Shown: positions 34,424 to 43,451, counted from the stretch's first letter. The stretch: 64,000 nt of DNA from Ruminococcus flavefaciens (GCF_900108555.1 NZ_FNWV01000007.1:161614-225613); one strand, 5' to 3'. Translations and numbers: made by a program. Notes: generated by a model from the letters alone, not told the origin.

Positions 34424-35407
34424 ATGAAGAAATATATCTTACCTGTTCTTGCACTGGCTCTTCTTACGGGCTGCGGCAAGGTAAGCGAGGTAAAGGATAC
34501 AGACCGTCCTATAAATATAGTTTCTGGTACTGTTGAGGGAACTACAAAGGATATCTCGACTACAGATACGGAAGCCGATGACGATACCGTTTCGGGAACT
34601 ACTACAGATAAGGCAGGAAATAAGGTATCAGGAACTACGACTACTACAAGTGCAGGCTCAAAGAAATCTGCTGTTACCCGTGCAAACGGCGGAAGCGGCG
34701 GAGTTTACGGAACTACAAGAGCTGTACCTGTTGCTCCGAAGAGCAATAATACCAAGAAAACAACAACTACAGCAGCTCCTGCAACAACTCAGCCTGCTAC
34801 ACAGTCTCCGAAATTCGATCCTAAGGATTGCAGCTCTATCTCATTCGGTTATTCTAACAGCACACCTAATAAAATAGACGTATCAAGACAATACAGCGAC
34901 GGACAAGCACGTTCATATCAGGTGCTCAGCGCAGATACTGCCGAGATACAGAAGGCTATAGAGAAGGACTCTTCAAAGACTATAAATGATTTCGTTATAA
35001 AGAACGATTACGACTTTGACGGCTATCCTGATATCTTCATAATTGAAAAGCCTGATGACCTCAACAAAACAGGTAAGTATTACCACTATGACCCCGAAAG
35101 CGGAAACTATCAGGCGTGGGCAGAGCTTAACAGCATACATCTGGAGCTTGCAAGAAATGCCGCTGAGGATCTGCTTATTACCGTTGAGAAAAAAGACGAT
35201 ATCGAGTATGAGGAAAAGGCTTATTACTGGAATGAGAAAAATCAGCTCTCACTGAGAAGCTATACTCATAAGTACAAGGCAGGAGATACTATCCTCATAG
35301 AATATGTGGGCTATGATAATAGCGGTGCCGAGACATTCAGAGAGACACGCGATGAAAACGGCAATCTCGTAGGCGGAAATACAGGCAATCAGGCGCAGGG
35401 CGAATAA
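34424..35407 (+). CDS. Thr-rich lipoprotein of unknown function
   Basis: 327 residues. Lipobox ALLTGCGK, then about 100 residues of Thr/Ser/Ala-rich linker with VSGTT repeats, then a folded domain from about 135: ISFGYSNSTPNKIDVSRQY, FVIKNDYDFDGYPDIFIIEK (a calcium-binding-loop-like DxDxDG with FG-GAP flavour), YHYDPESGNYQAWAELN and VGYDNSGAETFRETRDENG. Family not recognised. It is anchored outside the membrane and stands alone between two terminators. Confidence 0.75.
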   Translation: MKKYILPVLALALLTGCGKVSEVKDTDRPINIVSGTVEGTTKDISTTDTEADDDTVSGTTTDKAGNKVSGTTTTTSAGSKKSAVTRANGGSGGVYGTTRAVPVAPKSNNTKKTTTTAAPATTQPATQSPKFDPKDCSSISFGYSNSTPNKIDVSRQYSDGQARSYQVLSADTAEIQKAIEKDSSKTINDFVIKNDYDFDGYPDIFIIEKPDDLNKTGKYYHYDPESGNYQAWAELNSIHLELARNAAEDLLITVEKKDDIEYEEKAYYWNEKNQLSLRSYTHKYKAGDTILIEYVGYDNSGAETFRETRDENGNLVGGNTGNQAQGE

Positions 35408-35435
35408 GCCTTTGCACAGGAGTAAATGCTTTCAT

Positions 35436-35465
35436 GGACTGTACCTTACATGGTGCAGTCCTTTG
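35436..35465 (+). terminator. Terminator after the Thr-rich lipoprotein gene
   Basis: GGACTGTACC TTACAT GGTGCAGTCC (35437-35462) followed by TTTGC. The stem has a mismatch and the T tract is short, so the hairpin is clear but its strength is moderate. Confidence 0.6.
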
Positions 35466-35494
35466 CTGTAATCAAAACGGAAGAGTGATCAAAT

Positions 35495-36262
35495 ATGAGC
35501 GGATACAGTGCGTTTGCACGTTACTATGACGAGCTTACGGCAAATATAGACTATAAACGCCGAGGGGAGTTCTTCCACGGCATAATACAGAAGTTCAAGA
35601 CTACAAAGGAGAATATCCTACTTGATCTTGCCTGCGGTACGGGAAGTATCTCCGAGGTCATGGCAGGTCTGGGGTACGATGTTATCGGAGTTGATAACTC
35701 TGATGAGATGCTTGGAATTGCTCTTGATAAGAAGTTCGACAGCGGACTGAATATACAGTATCTCTGTCAGGATATGCGCAAGCTTGATATGTTCGGGACT
35801 GTGGATATTACCATATGCGCCCTTGACAGTATCAATCACCTTGCAAGTCTTGACGATGTTAAAAAGGTATTTGAGAATGTTGCGTTTTTCTCGGAGCAGG
35901 ACGGACTTTTCATATTCGATGTGAATACTCCCTACAAGCACCGCGAGATACTGGCAAATAATACCTTTACATATGAGACGGAACACGTTTACTGCGTGTG
36001 GGAGAATACTCTTGATCCCGATACCCTTGAAGTCAAAATGGAGCTTGAGTTCTTCGAGTGCGAGGAAAACGGGCTTTATTCACGAAGCTCCGATGGTTTC
36101 TCGGAAAAGGCTTACAGTGAAGAGGATATCGAGGCACTGCTTAAAGAGTGCGGATTTGAAGTGCTGGCAAAGTACGGCGATGATGCTCCCGAGCCGCCAT
36201 GTGAGACTTCACAGCGTATAGTCTATGCCGCAAGATGTATCAGAAGCGGTCAGAAATATTGA
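35495..36262 (+). CDS. Class I SAM-dependent methyltransferase
   Basis: 255 residues. YDELTANIDYKRRGEF at the start, the SAM-binding Gly motif LLDLACGTGSISEVMAG, GVDNSDEMLGIA (acidic residue after beta 2), DMRKLDMFGTVDITICALDSINH and FDVNTPYKHREIL. The closest known relatives are the small-molecule methyltransferases that precede hslO in clostridia; the substrate is unknown. Its stop lies 13 bases before hslO, and the HAD phosphatase follows, so the three form an operon. Confidence 0.9.
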   Translation: MSGYSAFARYYDELTANIDYKRRGEFFHGIIQKFKTTKENILLDLACGTGSISEVMAGLGYDVIGVDNSDEMLGIALDKKFDSGLNIQYLCQDMRKLDMFGTVDITICALDSINHLASLDDVKKVFENVAFFSEQDGLFIFDVNTPYKHREILANNTFTYETEHVYCVWENTLDPDTLEVKMELEFFECEENGLYSRSSDGFSEKAYSEEDIEALLKECGFEVLAKYGDDAPEPPCETSQRIVYAARCIRSGQKY

Positions 36263-36275
36263 AAGGATAAGTAAA

Positions 36276-37148
36276 ATGGGAAATTTATACAGAGCTATCT
36301 CTGCTGACGGTTCGGCTTTCGCAGAGGTACTTGATGCTAAGGATATAGTTTCGGAGATAGAACGCATACACAAGACATCGGCTGTTATCACGGCAGGTCT
36401 TGGCAGACTTACTATCGCAGCTTCCCTTATGGGTTATATGCTCAAAGGCGATAACGACAGCGTTACTCTCCGTGTGGACGGCGGCGGTCCTTCGGGACAG
36501 CTTGTCGCAGTTGCAGACAGCCGCGGAAACGTTAAAAGCTGCGTAAACAATCCTGTTGTGGAGCTTCCGCTCAATGCGCAGGGGAAGCTTGACGTAGGCG
36601 GCGCAGTCGGCAGGGACGGTACTCTGTCAGTAGTCAAGGATATGGGACTGAAAGAGCCTTATGTGGGCGTTATACCCCTTGTTTCGGGCGAGATAGCTGA
36701 GGATATCGCAAGCTATTACGCTACAAGCGAGCAGATACCCACTGTGTGCAGTCTCGGTGTGCTTGTAAATCCCGACCTTACTGTAAAAGCAGCGGGCGGC
36801 TTCCTTGTACAGCTCCTGCCCTTTGCGGACGAGAAGTGCATTGATACTATTGAGAAGAATGTGGCTAAGATGCGTCCTATATCACAGATGCTGGACGAGG
36901 GCGCAACTCCCGAGGAGATAGCAAATATGCTCCTTGACGGACTTGAGCCTAATGTGCTCGATACAGCTCACCCTGAATACAAATGCGATTGCAGCCGTGA
37001 GCGCACAGAGAAAGTCCTTATCAGTATCGGAAAGGACGAGCTGAAGTCCATTGCGGACGAGGGAAAGGATACCTCTGTAAGCTGCCATTTCTGCGGTAAG
37101 GAGTATATATTCACTCCCGATGAGATACGCGGACTGATAGGGGAGTGA
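36276..37148 (+). CDS. hslO: Redox-activated chaperone Hsp33
   Basis: 290 residues from MGNLYRAI (GAAAGGA upstream). Family core VTLRVDGGGPSGQLVAVADSRG and NPVVELPLN. The C-terminal zinc switch has CDCSRERTEKVL and a later CHFCGKEY, the CxC and CxxC pairs that bind zinc when reduced and form disulfides on oxidative stress to activate the chaperone. Confidence 0.96.
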   Translation: MGNLYRAISADGSAFAEVLDAKDIVSEIERIHKTSAVITAGLGRLTIAASLMGYMLKGDNDSVTLRVDGGGPSGQLVAVADSRGNVKSCVNNPVVELPLNAQGKLDVGGAVGRDGTLSVVKDMGLKEPYVGVIPLVSGEIAEDIASYYATSEQIPTVCSLGVLVNPDLTVKAAGGFLVQLLPFADEKCIDTIEKNVAKMRPISQMLDEGATPEEIANMLLDGLEPNVLDTAHPEYKCDCSRERTEKVLISIGKDELKSIADEGKDTSVSCHFCGKEYIFTPDEIRGLIGE

Positions 37149-37152
37149 GACC

Positions 37153-37797
37153 ATGAAAACAGCTGTGTTTGACCTTGACGGCACTATCGCCGATACTATT
37201 TACGATCTGGGCGACGCGGTAAATCACGGACTTGAAAAGCTTGGCTGTCCCACACATGATTACGAAGCATACAAGAAAATGGTGGGAAATGGTGCTAAGA
37301 AGCTCTGTGAACGTGCGCTTCCCGAGAATAAAAAGGATAAGGCCGGGGAGCTGCATAAGCTTTTCGGCGAGTACTATTCTCAGCATTATCTTGACAAGAC
37401 AAGGCTGTATGACGGCATGAAAGAGACTATGGAGAAGCTCCGGAGCAGCGGAGTCATACTTGCTGTGGCTACGAATAAGCCTGAGGACGCAGCACGAAAT
37501 ATCATATGGGAGCTTCTGCCCGATATTGATTTTGTTAAGGTGCTGGGCGGAGTTGAATATCGTCCCGTAAAGCCAGACAGTGCTATTCTTATCGAGATAT
37601 TTTCAGTCCTTCCCGATGAGGAGAACGAGGTATACATGATAGGTGACAGCAATGTTGATGTTCGTACCGCAAAAAATGCAGGGATACCCTGTATAGGCTG
37701 CGCATGGGGATTTCGCGGACGCGCCGAGCTTGAAGCCGAGGGTGCGGAATATATCGCGGAAAAGCCTGAGGATATCGCGGAAATCATTTTGAAGTGA
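37153..37797 (+). CDS. HAD-family phosphatase, phosphoglycolate phosphatase-like
   Basis: 214 residues. Motif I VFDLDGTIADTI (nucleophile Asp), motif II VAVATNKP, Lys in YRPVKPDS, motif III MIGDSNVDVRTAKNAGI, C1 helical cap between. It resembles Gph; the exact substrate cannot be settled from sequence. It starts 4 bases after hslO, so it is co-translated. Confidence 0.9.
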   Translation: MKTAVFDLDGTIADTIYDLGDAVNHGLEKLGCPTHDYEAYKKMVGNGAKKLCERALPENKKDKAGELHKLFGEYYSQHYLDKTRLYDGMKETMEKLRSSGVILAVATNKPEDAARNIIWELLPDIDFVKVLGGVEYRPVKPDSAILIEIFSVLPDEENEVYMIGDSNVDVRTAKNAGIPCIGCAWGFRGRAELEAEGAEYIAEKPEDIAEIILK

Positions 37798-37805
37798 TAA
37801 CTGGC

Positions 37806-37976
37806 AGGGACGCCCTCTCTTGCAGGGCGTCCCTCTTCCGAAAACAATTCACTGGATTGTTTTCGGAATTCACCCTTGCGGTGCGCTTTTTTATTATTTC
37901 GCTGTTCTTTAAAAGCTTGGAACAGCGACCAGAGACGCTGTCTCTGGACTCTGCCAAAGGGTTATGAACCCTTTGG
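37806..37976. repeat. Chain of five hairpins in an intergenic repeat
   Basis: Five consecutive inverted repeats: AGGGACGCCCT/AGGGCGTCCCT (37806-37834), CCGAAAACAAT/ATTGTTTTCGG (37838-37866), GCTGTTC/GAACAGC (37901-37926), CCAGAGAC/GTCTCTGG (37929-37947), CCAAAGGGTT/AACCCTTTGG (37954-37976). The first is related to the gggacgcc-type palindromes at 48.9, 57.6 and 58.7 kb. It may end transcription of the hslO operon, but T tracts are poor. Confidence 0.7.
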
Positions 37977-38010
37977 AAACCCATTCATAGGGTAATCATA
38001 TTTTTACGCA

Positions 38011-38035
38011 AAAAAGCCGCTGCAATTGCAGCGGC
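38011..38035 (-). terminator. Terminator of the GH53 gene
   Basis: A perfect palindrome GCCGCTGCAATTGCAGCGGC (38016-38035); on the minus strand it is followed by TTTTTTGCG. It lies 8 bases past the GH53 stop. Confidence 0.85.
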
Positions 38036-38042
38036 TTTGCCA

Positions 38043-39626
38043 TTATTTTACGGTAATTGTCTTGTATGTGAGGTCACTGTCGGCATATCCTAAGATATAA
38101 CGCTGGAGCTTCACAAGGTCTGCAACGCCCACCTCATTATCACCGTTGAGGTCAAGCTCTGCGGATTTTTTTCCTGCAACGATCGCCTTTCTCAGTGCCA
38201 CAACGTCATATACGTCGATAATTTCATCACTGTTGATATCGCCCAGAATGATATCCTTTGTCTGTACAGGCTCTGTAGTAGTTGTGGTAGTAGTCGTAGT
38301 AGATGTAGTTGTCGTAGTTGTGGTGGTAGTGGTCGTTGTAGTCGTAGTTGTCGTAGTCACAGGCTTATTCTGTGGGTAGATGTTGAGGAATACGTCAAGG
38401 GACTCCAGAGGCTTGCCGTGGAAATCGAAAAGTGCCTGATTATCAAAGGAAGAACCGCCTGTCTCGGTGGCATCTTTATCGTAATTACGTGCAGTTGCCG
38501 TTGCCCAGCCCGAACCGTATTTTTCCCAGAGCTGCTTTTGCTGCTGCCATGGGATATCGGGTACTCCCAGCCATGCAGGCTCCCAGTAGAACACGCCTAT
38601 ACCGTGACCGTTGCAGTTGGCAACAGTCCGGAATACATCGGTAAGAGCTTTTGCCTGTCCTTCAACGGAGATATCATAGCGAAGGTCTACGTCTTTTGTG
38701 CTTGATGTTACTGTATTGCCGAAGGTATCGCCGTCCTCGTTGGTGTAGGGATAAGCGGTCTCTACTACCATGACGTACTTGTTGTACTTGTTTCCGATAT
38801 CGGTGAGCACCTTGCGCATATTGTCCAGTGAGCCGTGCCAGTAGGAATAATATGAGCAGGCGAAAACATCGTAATCAAGCTTGCACTCGTTCATTACCTG
38901 AGCATACCAGTCGAAGTGTCCGCTGCCCGGATTTGCGAAATGATGAGCAATGAGGATATTTTTGTTGTAGTCGCGGACTGCCTTTTCGCCGCTGGCAAAG
39001 AGGTCGCATATCTGATACATATCCTTTTCATCGCAGAAGAAGCAGTTCGTCTCGTTGCCTATCTGCACCATGCCTATGTCGCTGCCGTTTTCGGTGAGGT
39101 ACTTCACTACCCATGAAGTCCAGTTGTATATCTCGGTCTTGAGCTTGTTGTGGTCATGAGGCTGCCAGTACTTAGGACGAGTCTGCTTTGCAGGATCAGC
39201 CCAGAAGTCGGAATACTGTATATCGGCGAGGAGCTTCATGCCGTACTGAGCTGCACGTTTGCCTATTTTTACAGCAGTATCAAGGTCGGAGTGCCCGCCG
39301 CCGTAGCTGTTTCCGTTGCCGTCGTTTGGTTCGTTCCATATCCTGACGCGGATATAGTTTACACCGTGGTCGGCAAGTGTCTTGAAGATATCCTGTTCGT
39401 TTCCGTTATCATCGAAGAATTTCACGCCTGCTTCTTCGATAGAGATGATAGAGGATATATCCACTCCGCGTATGGGCTCACCGCCGTTTATGCGGCTGTC
39501 AAAGTTTGAGAAAGTAACCGAGTTTATGTTTACAGCAGCTGTTTTTGTTCTGATGTCGGTGCATAATGCAGAGGGAAAGGCTATCAGCGCAGCTGATGCC
39601 AGTGCGATAAAACCTTTGAATTTCAT
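38043..39626 (-). CDS. GH53 endo-beta-1,4-galactanase with dockerin
   Basis: 527 residues from MKFKGFIALAS (AAGGAG upstream). Signal peptide, then GH53 from about 50 to 410: IRGVDISSIISIEEAG, FKTLADHGVNYIRVRIWNEP, HSDLDTAVKIGKRA, LLADIQYSDFWADPAKQ, MVQIGNETN (acid/base Glu), VMVVETAYPY (nucleophile Glu), GIGVFYWEPAWLG. Both catalytic Glu are present, so it should be active on the beta-1,4-galactan chains of type I arabinogalactan in pectin. A pure Thr linker leads to a dockerin of the class ILGDINSDEIIDVYDVVALRK / LDLNGDNEVGVADLVKLQR, the class also seen in the GH11-like gene at 16565. Confidence 0.95.
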   Translation of the reverse strand: MKFKGFIALASAALIAFPSALCTDIRTKTAAVNINSVTFSNFDSRINGGEPIRGVDISSIISIEEAGVKFFDDNGNEQDIFKTLADHGVNYIRVRIWNEPNDGNGNSYGGGHSDLDTAVKIGKRAAQYGMKLLADIQYSDFWADPAKQTRPKYWQPHDHNKLKTEIYNWTSWVVKYLTENGSDIGMVQIGNETNCFFCDEKDMYQICDLFASGEKAVRDYNKNILIAHHFANPGSGHFDWYAQVMNECKLDYDVFACSYYSYWHGSLDNMRKVLTDIGNKYNKYVMVVETAYPYTNEDGDTFGNTVTSSTKDVDLRYDISVEGQAKALTDVFRTVANCNGHGIGVFYWEPAWLGVPDIPWQQQKQLWEKYGSGWATATARNYDKDATETGGSSFDNQALFDFHGKPLESLDVFLNIYPQNKPVTTTTTTTTTTTTTTTTTTSTTTTTTTTTEPVQTKDIILGDINSDEIIDVYDVVALRKAIVAGKKSAELDLNGDNEVGVADLVKLQRYILGYADSDLTYKTITVK

Positions 39627-39654
39627 AATAAACTCCTTTTTGGTGTGGCTGTTA

Positions 39655-40302
39655 TCAGTCATTCTTCTTACGTGTTCTTATCCACATCTTCTTGAATGGG
39701 TTTCGTACCTGCATTTTTTCAAAGTAGTGGTAGAGTATGTCCTGATTGCAGCCTGCGTCGGGAAGTGAACCGTAGAACTTTTCAAGTCCCTTTAAGTCCA
39801 TGCCTATTTCCGAAGGAAAATCAATATCCTTTGCGGAGAATACTACCGCGCCGTTTACGGGAGTTTTCTCGAAACCGCCTTTTTTCAGGTGGTGGATAAC
39901 GTTATCCATATGAGTCTTGTTCTGGAGCTGTGGGTTGTAGAATTTATGTGTCTTACTGCCTATAGTATGAGTCAAATTTTTGCCGCTGCCTGTTACAGTG
40001 CCCGAGATACCCTTTGTTTCAACGACAAGTACGCCGAAACGTCCGAAAACAAGGTGATCGACTTCACAGGCTTTGTTGTAAAGAGGGAGATAAGCGTTGT
40101 TGATTATCCTTATCTTGTCCTTTTTGCCCAGTTTTTTCAGATATTTTCCTACCTTGCGCTCGGCAGCTCTGCCCTTGCGCTTGCCTTTGCTGAAGTGTAC
40201 GGATACATAAAGAATGAGCAGAAGTACAGCGGCAGCGATCACGGCTATCATTATCCATGTTTTTTTGTCAAAGGATAAAAGTGACATATTATACAGAAAC
40301 AT
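39655..40302 (-). CDS. NERD (nuclease-related) domain membrane protein
   Basis: 215 residues from MFLYNMSLLSF (AAGGAG upstream). One membrane helix (MIAVIAAAVLLLILYVSVHF), then a NERD domain: KGRAAERKVGKYLKKL, EVDHLVFGRFGVLVVETKGISG (the EVDHL..VxETK restriction-like core), KTHKFYNPQLQNKTHM and NGAVVFSAKDID. The NERD core resembles Holliday-resolvase-like nucleases; in single-domain anchored form its role is unknown. Confidence 0.9.
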   Translation of the reverse strand: MFLYNMSLLSFDKKTWIMIAVIAAAVLLLILYVSVHFSKGKRKGRAAERKVGKYLKKLGKKDKIRIINNAYLPLYNKACEVDHLVFGRFGVLVVETKGISGTVTGSGKNLTHTIGSKTHKFYNPQLQNKTHMDNVIHHLKKGGFEKTPVNGAVVFSAKDIDFPSEIGMDLKGLEKFYGSLPDAGCNQDILYHYFEKMQVRNPFKKMWIRTRKKND

Positions 40303-40424
40303 AATTTTTCTCCTTAAAAATGAATAATCCTGAATTTTGCGGCGATAATACATTTGTACCAGTGAAGTGCGGTATTTATCCGCCGTCAGTGGTTTCAAAT
40401 CCCGAATAAAGAGGTGTTCTCAAT

Positions 40425-40643
40425 ATGTGGGACAAACTTGCTCTTATTCTTCTGATTATCGGAGGAATAAACTGGGGATTAGTCGGTATTTTTGAATTTG
40501 ACATTGTAGCATGGCTTTTCGGCGGTGCTGACAGTGTCATAAGCCGTGCAGTTTTCATACTTGTAGCTATCTCGGCAGTATGGTGCATCTCTCTTCTCTT
40601 CCGCAGAGATGAGGAGCTTGCTGTTCAGAATATCGACCGGTAG
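40425..40643 (+). CDS. DUF378 small membrane protein
   Basis: 72 residues. LALILLIIGGINWGLVGIFEFDIVAWLFGG and ISRAVFILVAISAVWCISLLF (in parts) give two helices with the GGINWGLVG signature of DUF378. Function unknown. Stand-alone, with an AAAGAGG ribosome site. Confidence 0.9.
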   Translation: MWDKLALILLIIGGINWGLVGIFEFDIVAWLFGGADSVISRAVFILVAISAVWCISLLFRRDEELAVQNIDR

Positions 40644-40710
40644 CCCCATTTGACCGCTCCTTTGCCGATGCCGTAAGGAGCGTTACATAAGAAGCTGTTT
40701 TGTGGATATG

Positions 40711-40737
40711 CAAAAAGGGAGGCATAATGCCTCCCTT
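40711..40737 (-). terminator. Terminator of the rpsF-ssb-rpsR operon
   Basis: AAGGGAGGCAT/ATGCCTCCCTT (40716-40737), followed on the minus strand by TTTTTGC. It may also serve the converging DUF378 gene. Confidence 0.85.
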
Positions 40738-40748
40738 GAATTTTATGA

Positions 40749-40991
40749 TTAGTCGCTGATGTAAGGAAGCAGAGCGATGTGTCTTGCTCTCTTGATAGCA
40801 ACTGTGAGCTCACGCTGGTGGTAAGCGCAAGTGCCTGTTACACGTCTTGGAAGAATCTTAGCTCTCTCAGTCATGCACTTTCTGAGCTTAGCGAGATCCT
40901 TATAGTCGATCTTCTCGATTCTGTCAGCGCAGAACATACAAACCTTCTTGCGAGGCTTCTTTGCCGGACGGGCATTTCTTTCCTTTTCCAT
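40749..40991 (-). CDS. rpsR: 30S ribosomal protein S18
   Basis: 80 residues: [39 protein letters not shown] (in part), [24 protein letters not shown]. Full-length S18; the two N-terminal Cys (CMFC) suggest the zinc-associated variant. Third gene of the conserved rpsF-ssb-rpsR operon. Confidence 0.98.
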   Translation of the reverse strand: MEKERNARPAKKPRKKVCMFCADRIEKIDYKDLAKLRKCMTERAKILPRRVTGTCAYHQRELTVAIKRARHIALLPYISD

Positions 40992-41030
40992 GACTTTTCC
41001 TCCTATCGTAATAAAGTAAAGTTAACTGAC

Positions 41031-41546
41031 TCAGAACGGCACGTCGCCGTCACTGAGTATTTCCTCAAAATCGCTGAGGTTGCCGTAAGACATACTGTCA
41101 TTAGCGGGCTGCTGTGGAGCTGCCTGCTGCGGAGGAGCGGAATAATTGTTATTGTAATTGTTCTGGGGAGCACCGTAGCCGCCGTTATTCTGATAACCGC
41201 CGCCGTTTGTTCCTGACTCTGACTTTGAACCTGTGAATTCAACGTTATCAACAAATACCTCTGTGGTGTAATGAGTTACATCAGAGTGGTTTTTGTCCTG
41301 ATAGCTTCCTGTTCTGAGGTTGCCCTCAACACAGATCATGCTGCCCTTATTAAAATAACGGGTGATGAATTCAGCCTGCTGTCTCCATGCTACACAAGTG
41401 ATAAAATCAGCCTGTCTTTCGCCGCTGTTCTTATCTACAAAGCGTCTGTTCACTGCAATAGTGAATCTGCAAGAAGCAATACCGCTCTGAGTTTGTCTAA
41501 GCTCGGGATCAGCAGTGAGTCTGCCCATTAAAATAACCTTATTCAT
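41031..41546 (-). CDS. ssb: Single-stranded DNA-binding protein
   Basis: 171 residues. OB fold with MNKVILMGRLTADPELRQTQSG, FTIAVNRRF, ITCVAWRQQAEFI, GSMICVEGNLRTGSYQDK; a Gly/Asn/Gln-rich linker and the acidic tip DFEEILSDGDVPF that recruits replication partners. Middle gene of the operon, 40 bases before rpsR. Confidence 0.98.
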   Translation of the reverse strand: MNKVILMGRLTADPELRQTQSGIASCRFTIAVNRRFVDKNSGERQADFITCVAWRQQAEFITRYFNKGSMICVEGNLRTGSYQDKNHSDVTHYTTEVFVDNVEFTGSKSESGTNGGGYQNNGGYGAPQNNYNNNYSAPPQQAAPQQPANDSMSYGNLSDFEEILSDGDVPF

Positions 41547-41575
41547 CTGACCGCCTCCTAATTAATGAAGTAGAA

Positions 41576-41872
41576 TTATTCAACAACTGTTACGAGTGAA
41601 CGAAGAACGCCGTCTGCGATGTTAAGACGTCTTGAAAGCTCAGCAGGATAATCAGGCTGTGACTGGAATGTGTAGATCACGTAGTAACCCTCAGTCTCGT
41701 CCTCGATAGGATATGCAAGCTTACGCTTACCCCAATCCTCGTTGACTTCAACAGCTTCAGCGTGACGCTCGATTCTTTCCTTGAACTTCTCTACGAGAGC
41801 CTTCATTGGCTCTTCGCCGTTCTTGAGGCTGAAAACAACCATTACTTCATACTTAGCGGATACCTTTGCCAT
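41576..41872 (-). CDS. rpsF: 30S ribosomal protein S6
   Basis: 98 residues: YEVMVVFSLKNGEE, VEVNEDWGKRKLAYPIEDETEGYY (in part), YVIYTFQSQPDYPAELSRRL. Full-length S6, first gene of its operon, with AGGAGG upstream. S6 pairs with S18 on the 30S platform. Confidence 0.98.
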   Translation of the reverse strand: MAKVSAKYEVMVVFSLKNGEEPMKALVEKFKERIERHAEAVEVNEDWGKRKLAYPIEDETEGYYVIYTFQSQPDYPAELSRRLNIADGVLRSLVTVVE

Positions 41873-41958
41873 TTAGCACACCTCCTTCTGGGATCATGCC
41901 CGACAACTTACTGCGGGCAAGGATAATAATAGTATCTGTTTGCACAAGATACTCAAAT

Positions 41959-41987
41959 ATTATACCATTTCATTCAAGGCTTGTCAA
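41959..41987 (-). promoter_or_regulatory. Consensus promoter of the rpsF operon
   Basis: On the minus strand TTGACA, 17 bases, TATAAT: perfect hexamers and spacing, as expected for a ribosomal protein operon. Confidence 0.9.
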
Positions 41988-42028
41988 GCATTTTTTTTGA
42001 AGTTGTTTCAAGATATTTTTCAAAAAAG

Positions 42029-42057
42029 TTGACATCTGACAAAGTTCATAGTATAAT
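42029..42057 (+). promoter_or_regulatory. Consensus promoter of the antiporter gene
   Basis: TTGACA (42029-42034), 17 bases, TATAAT (42052-42057): perfect match, divergent from the rpsF promoter with only 41 bases between the two -35 boxes. Confidence 0.9.
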
Positions 42058-42067
42058 AAGGATATAT

Positions 42068-42092
42068 GGGAGCGGTCGTGCTCCCTTTATTT
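42068..42092 (+). terminator. 5'-leader hairpin with T-rich tail (possible attenuator)
   Basis: GGGAGC GGTCGT GCTCCC (42068-42085) then TTTATTTA, lying at the very 5' end of the antiporter mRNA. It may be an attenuator, or may simply stabilise the 5' end. Confidence 0.5.
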
Positions 42093-42112
42093 ACGAAAGG
42101 ATATGGATATGA

Positions 42113-43309
42113 ATGGAAACTTATAATATACTCAAAGACCTTGCTATCATATTTATATGTGCAAAGGGTGCGGGACTTCTTGCAAGAAGGCTGAGAGCAC
42201 CTATGGTCGTGGGAGAGATAATCGCAGGTCTGCTCATCGGACCATGCCTGTGGAGAGGACTTGTCCAGCCCTCTGATTTCATAAGTCAGATGGCGGAGAT
42301 AGGCGTTATACTTATCATGTTCTCGGCAGGTCTTGAAACGAATTTGCAGGAGCTGAAAAAATCGGGCTTTGCGGCGTTTATGATAGCCTGTGTGGGAGTA
42401 TTAGTGCCACTTGTGGGCGGAAGTCTGCTGTATATGTGTATTTACGGCTTTTCAACATTCGGCTCGGACGAATTCTTCAAGGCTGTGTTTATCGGCTGTA
42501 TAATGACGGCTACGTCGGTAGGCATAACGGTAGAGGTGCTGAAGGAGCTTGGCAAGCTCAAGACCCGTGTGGGACAGACTATACTCAGTGCGGCTATCAT
42601 TGATGATGTTATCGGTATGATAGTGCTGACATTTGTGCTCGGATTTAAAGACCCGAACAGCAATACTCTCGTTGTTACGGGAAAAATAGGACTTTTCCTT
42701 GTGCTGTCACTGGTACTCGGATACATATTCTATAAGCTGTTCAAGTTTTACGACGAGAGACACGCTCACACAAGACGTATACCGATAATCGCTATAACTC
42801 TTTGCTTCATCATGGCTTATGTTGCCGAGAAGTATTTCGGTATCGCTGATATCACAGGCGCGTATATCGCAGGAATTATCCTCTGCAATGTACGTGATGC
42901 GGAGTATATCGACCGCCGTGTAAATATCAACGGTTATATGTTCTTTGCACCTGTGTTCTTCGTTGGTATCGGACTTAAAACCGATTTCAGCAACGTGGAT
43001 TCGAGCATGATAGTGTTCTCAGTCGGATTTGTTATCGTTGCAATGCTCGCAAAGGTCATCGGCTGCGGACTTGTATCTAAGTGCTTTAAGTACAGCTGGA
43101 AGGACTGCCTTAAAATCGGCGCAGGAATGATGACGCGCGGTGAGGTGGCTCTTATCATTACCAATAAGGGACTTGGACTCGGTATTATCGACTCGTCATA
43201 CTTTACGGCAGTAATACTTCTTATTATAGTATCAAGTATTGTAACACCTGTGGTGCTGAAGCTGCTTTTTGGCAAGTCAGACGATGCAGTTTTGGAAGAA
43301 AAATCATAA
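42113..43309 (+). CDS. Cation:proton antiporter (CPA2, KefB-like)
   Basis: 398 residues with about 12-13 helices. RAPMVVGEIIAGLLIGP, VILIMFSAGLETNLQELKKS, MTATSVGITVEVLKELG, LSAAIIDDVIGMIVL (the paired acidic residues of ion-binding helix 5), FGIADITGAYIAGIIL, MMTRGEVALIITNKG. The TrkA-type cytoplasmic domain is absent. It likely exchanges Na+ or K+ for protons. Expressed from its own consensus promoter. Confidence 0.92.
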   Translation: METYNILKDLAIIFICAKGAGLLARRLRAPMVVGEIIAGLLIGPCLWRGLVQPSDFISQMAEIGVILIMFSAGLETNLQELKKSGFAAFMIACVGVLVPLVGGSLLYMCIYGFSTFGSDEFFKAVFIGCIMTATSVGITVEVLKELGKLKTRVGQTILSAAIIDDVIGMIVLTFVLGFKDPNSNTLVVTGKIGLFLVLSLVLGYIFYKLFKFYDERHAHTRRIPIIAITLCFIMAYVAEKYFGIADITGAYIAGIILCNVRDAEYIDRRVNINGYMFFAPVFFVGIGLKTDFSNVDSSMIVFSVGFVIVAMLAKVIGCGLVSKCFKYSWKDCLKIGAGMMTRGEVALIITNKGLGLGIIDSSYFTAVILLIIVSSIVTPVVLKLLFGKSDDAVLEEKS

Positions 43310-43328
43310 TTTTGTGCGTACACGCAAA

Positions 43329-43432
43329 GTTGAGAGTTGAGAGTTAATGTGTTCGCTCCGCTCACATTATTTAAATAATGTCGCCGAAGGCGGCTCCACA
43401 ACTTTCAACTCTAAACTCTAAACTCTCAACTT
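43329..43432. repeat. Intergenic GAGAGTT-type repeat around a palindrome (copy 1)
   Basis: Left arm GTTGAGAGTTGAGAGTTAAT, right arm (43399-43432) AACTTTCAACTCTAAACTCT.. of complementary short repeats. The centre holds GCTCACATTATTTAAATAATGT and a Gly-type tgttcgctccgctc / gccgaaggcggc. The same structure occurs at 49124-49260. Not CRISPR: no regular spacers. Confidence 0.75.
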
Positions 43433-43451
43433 AATCAGAAGGAGAATCAAT

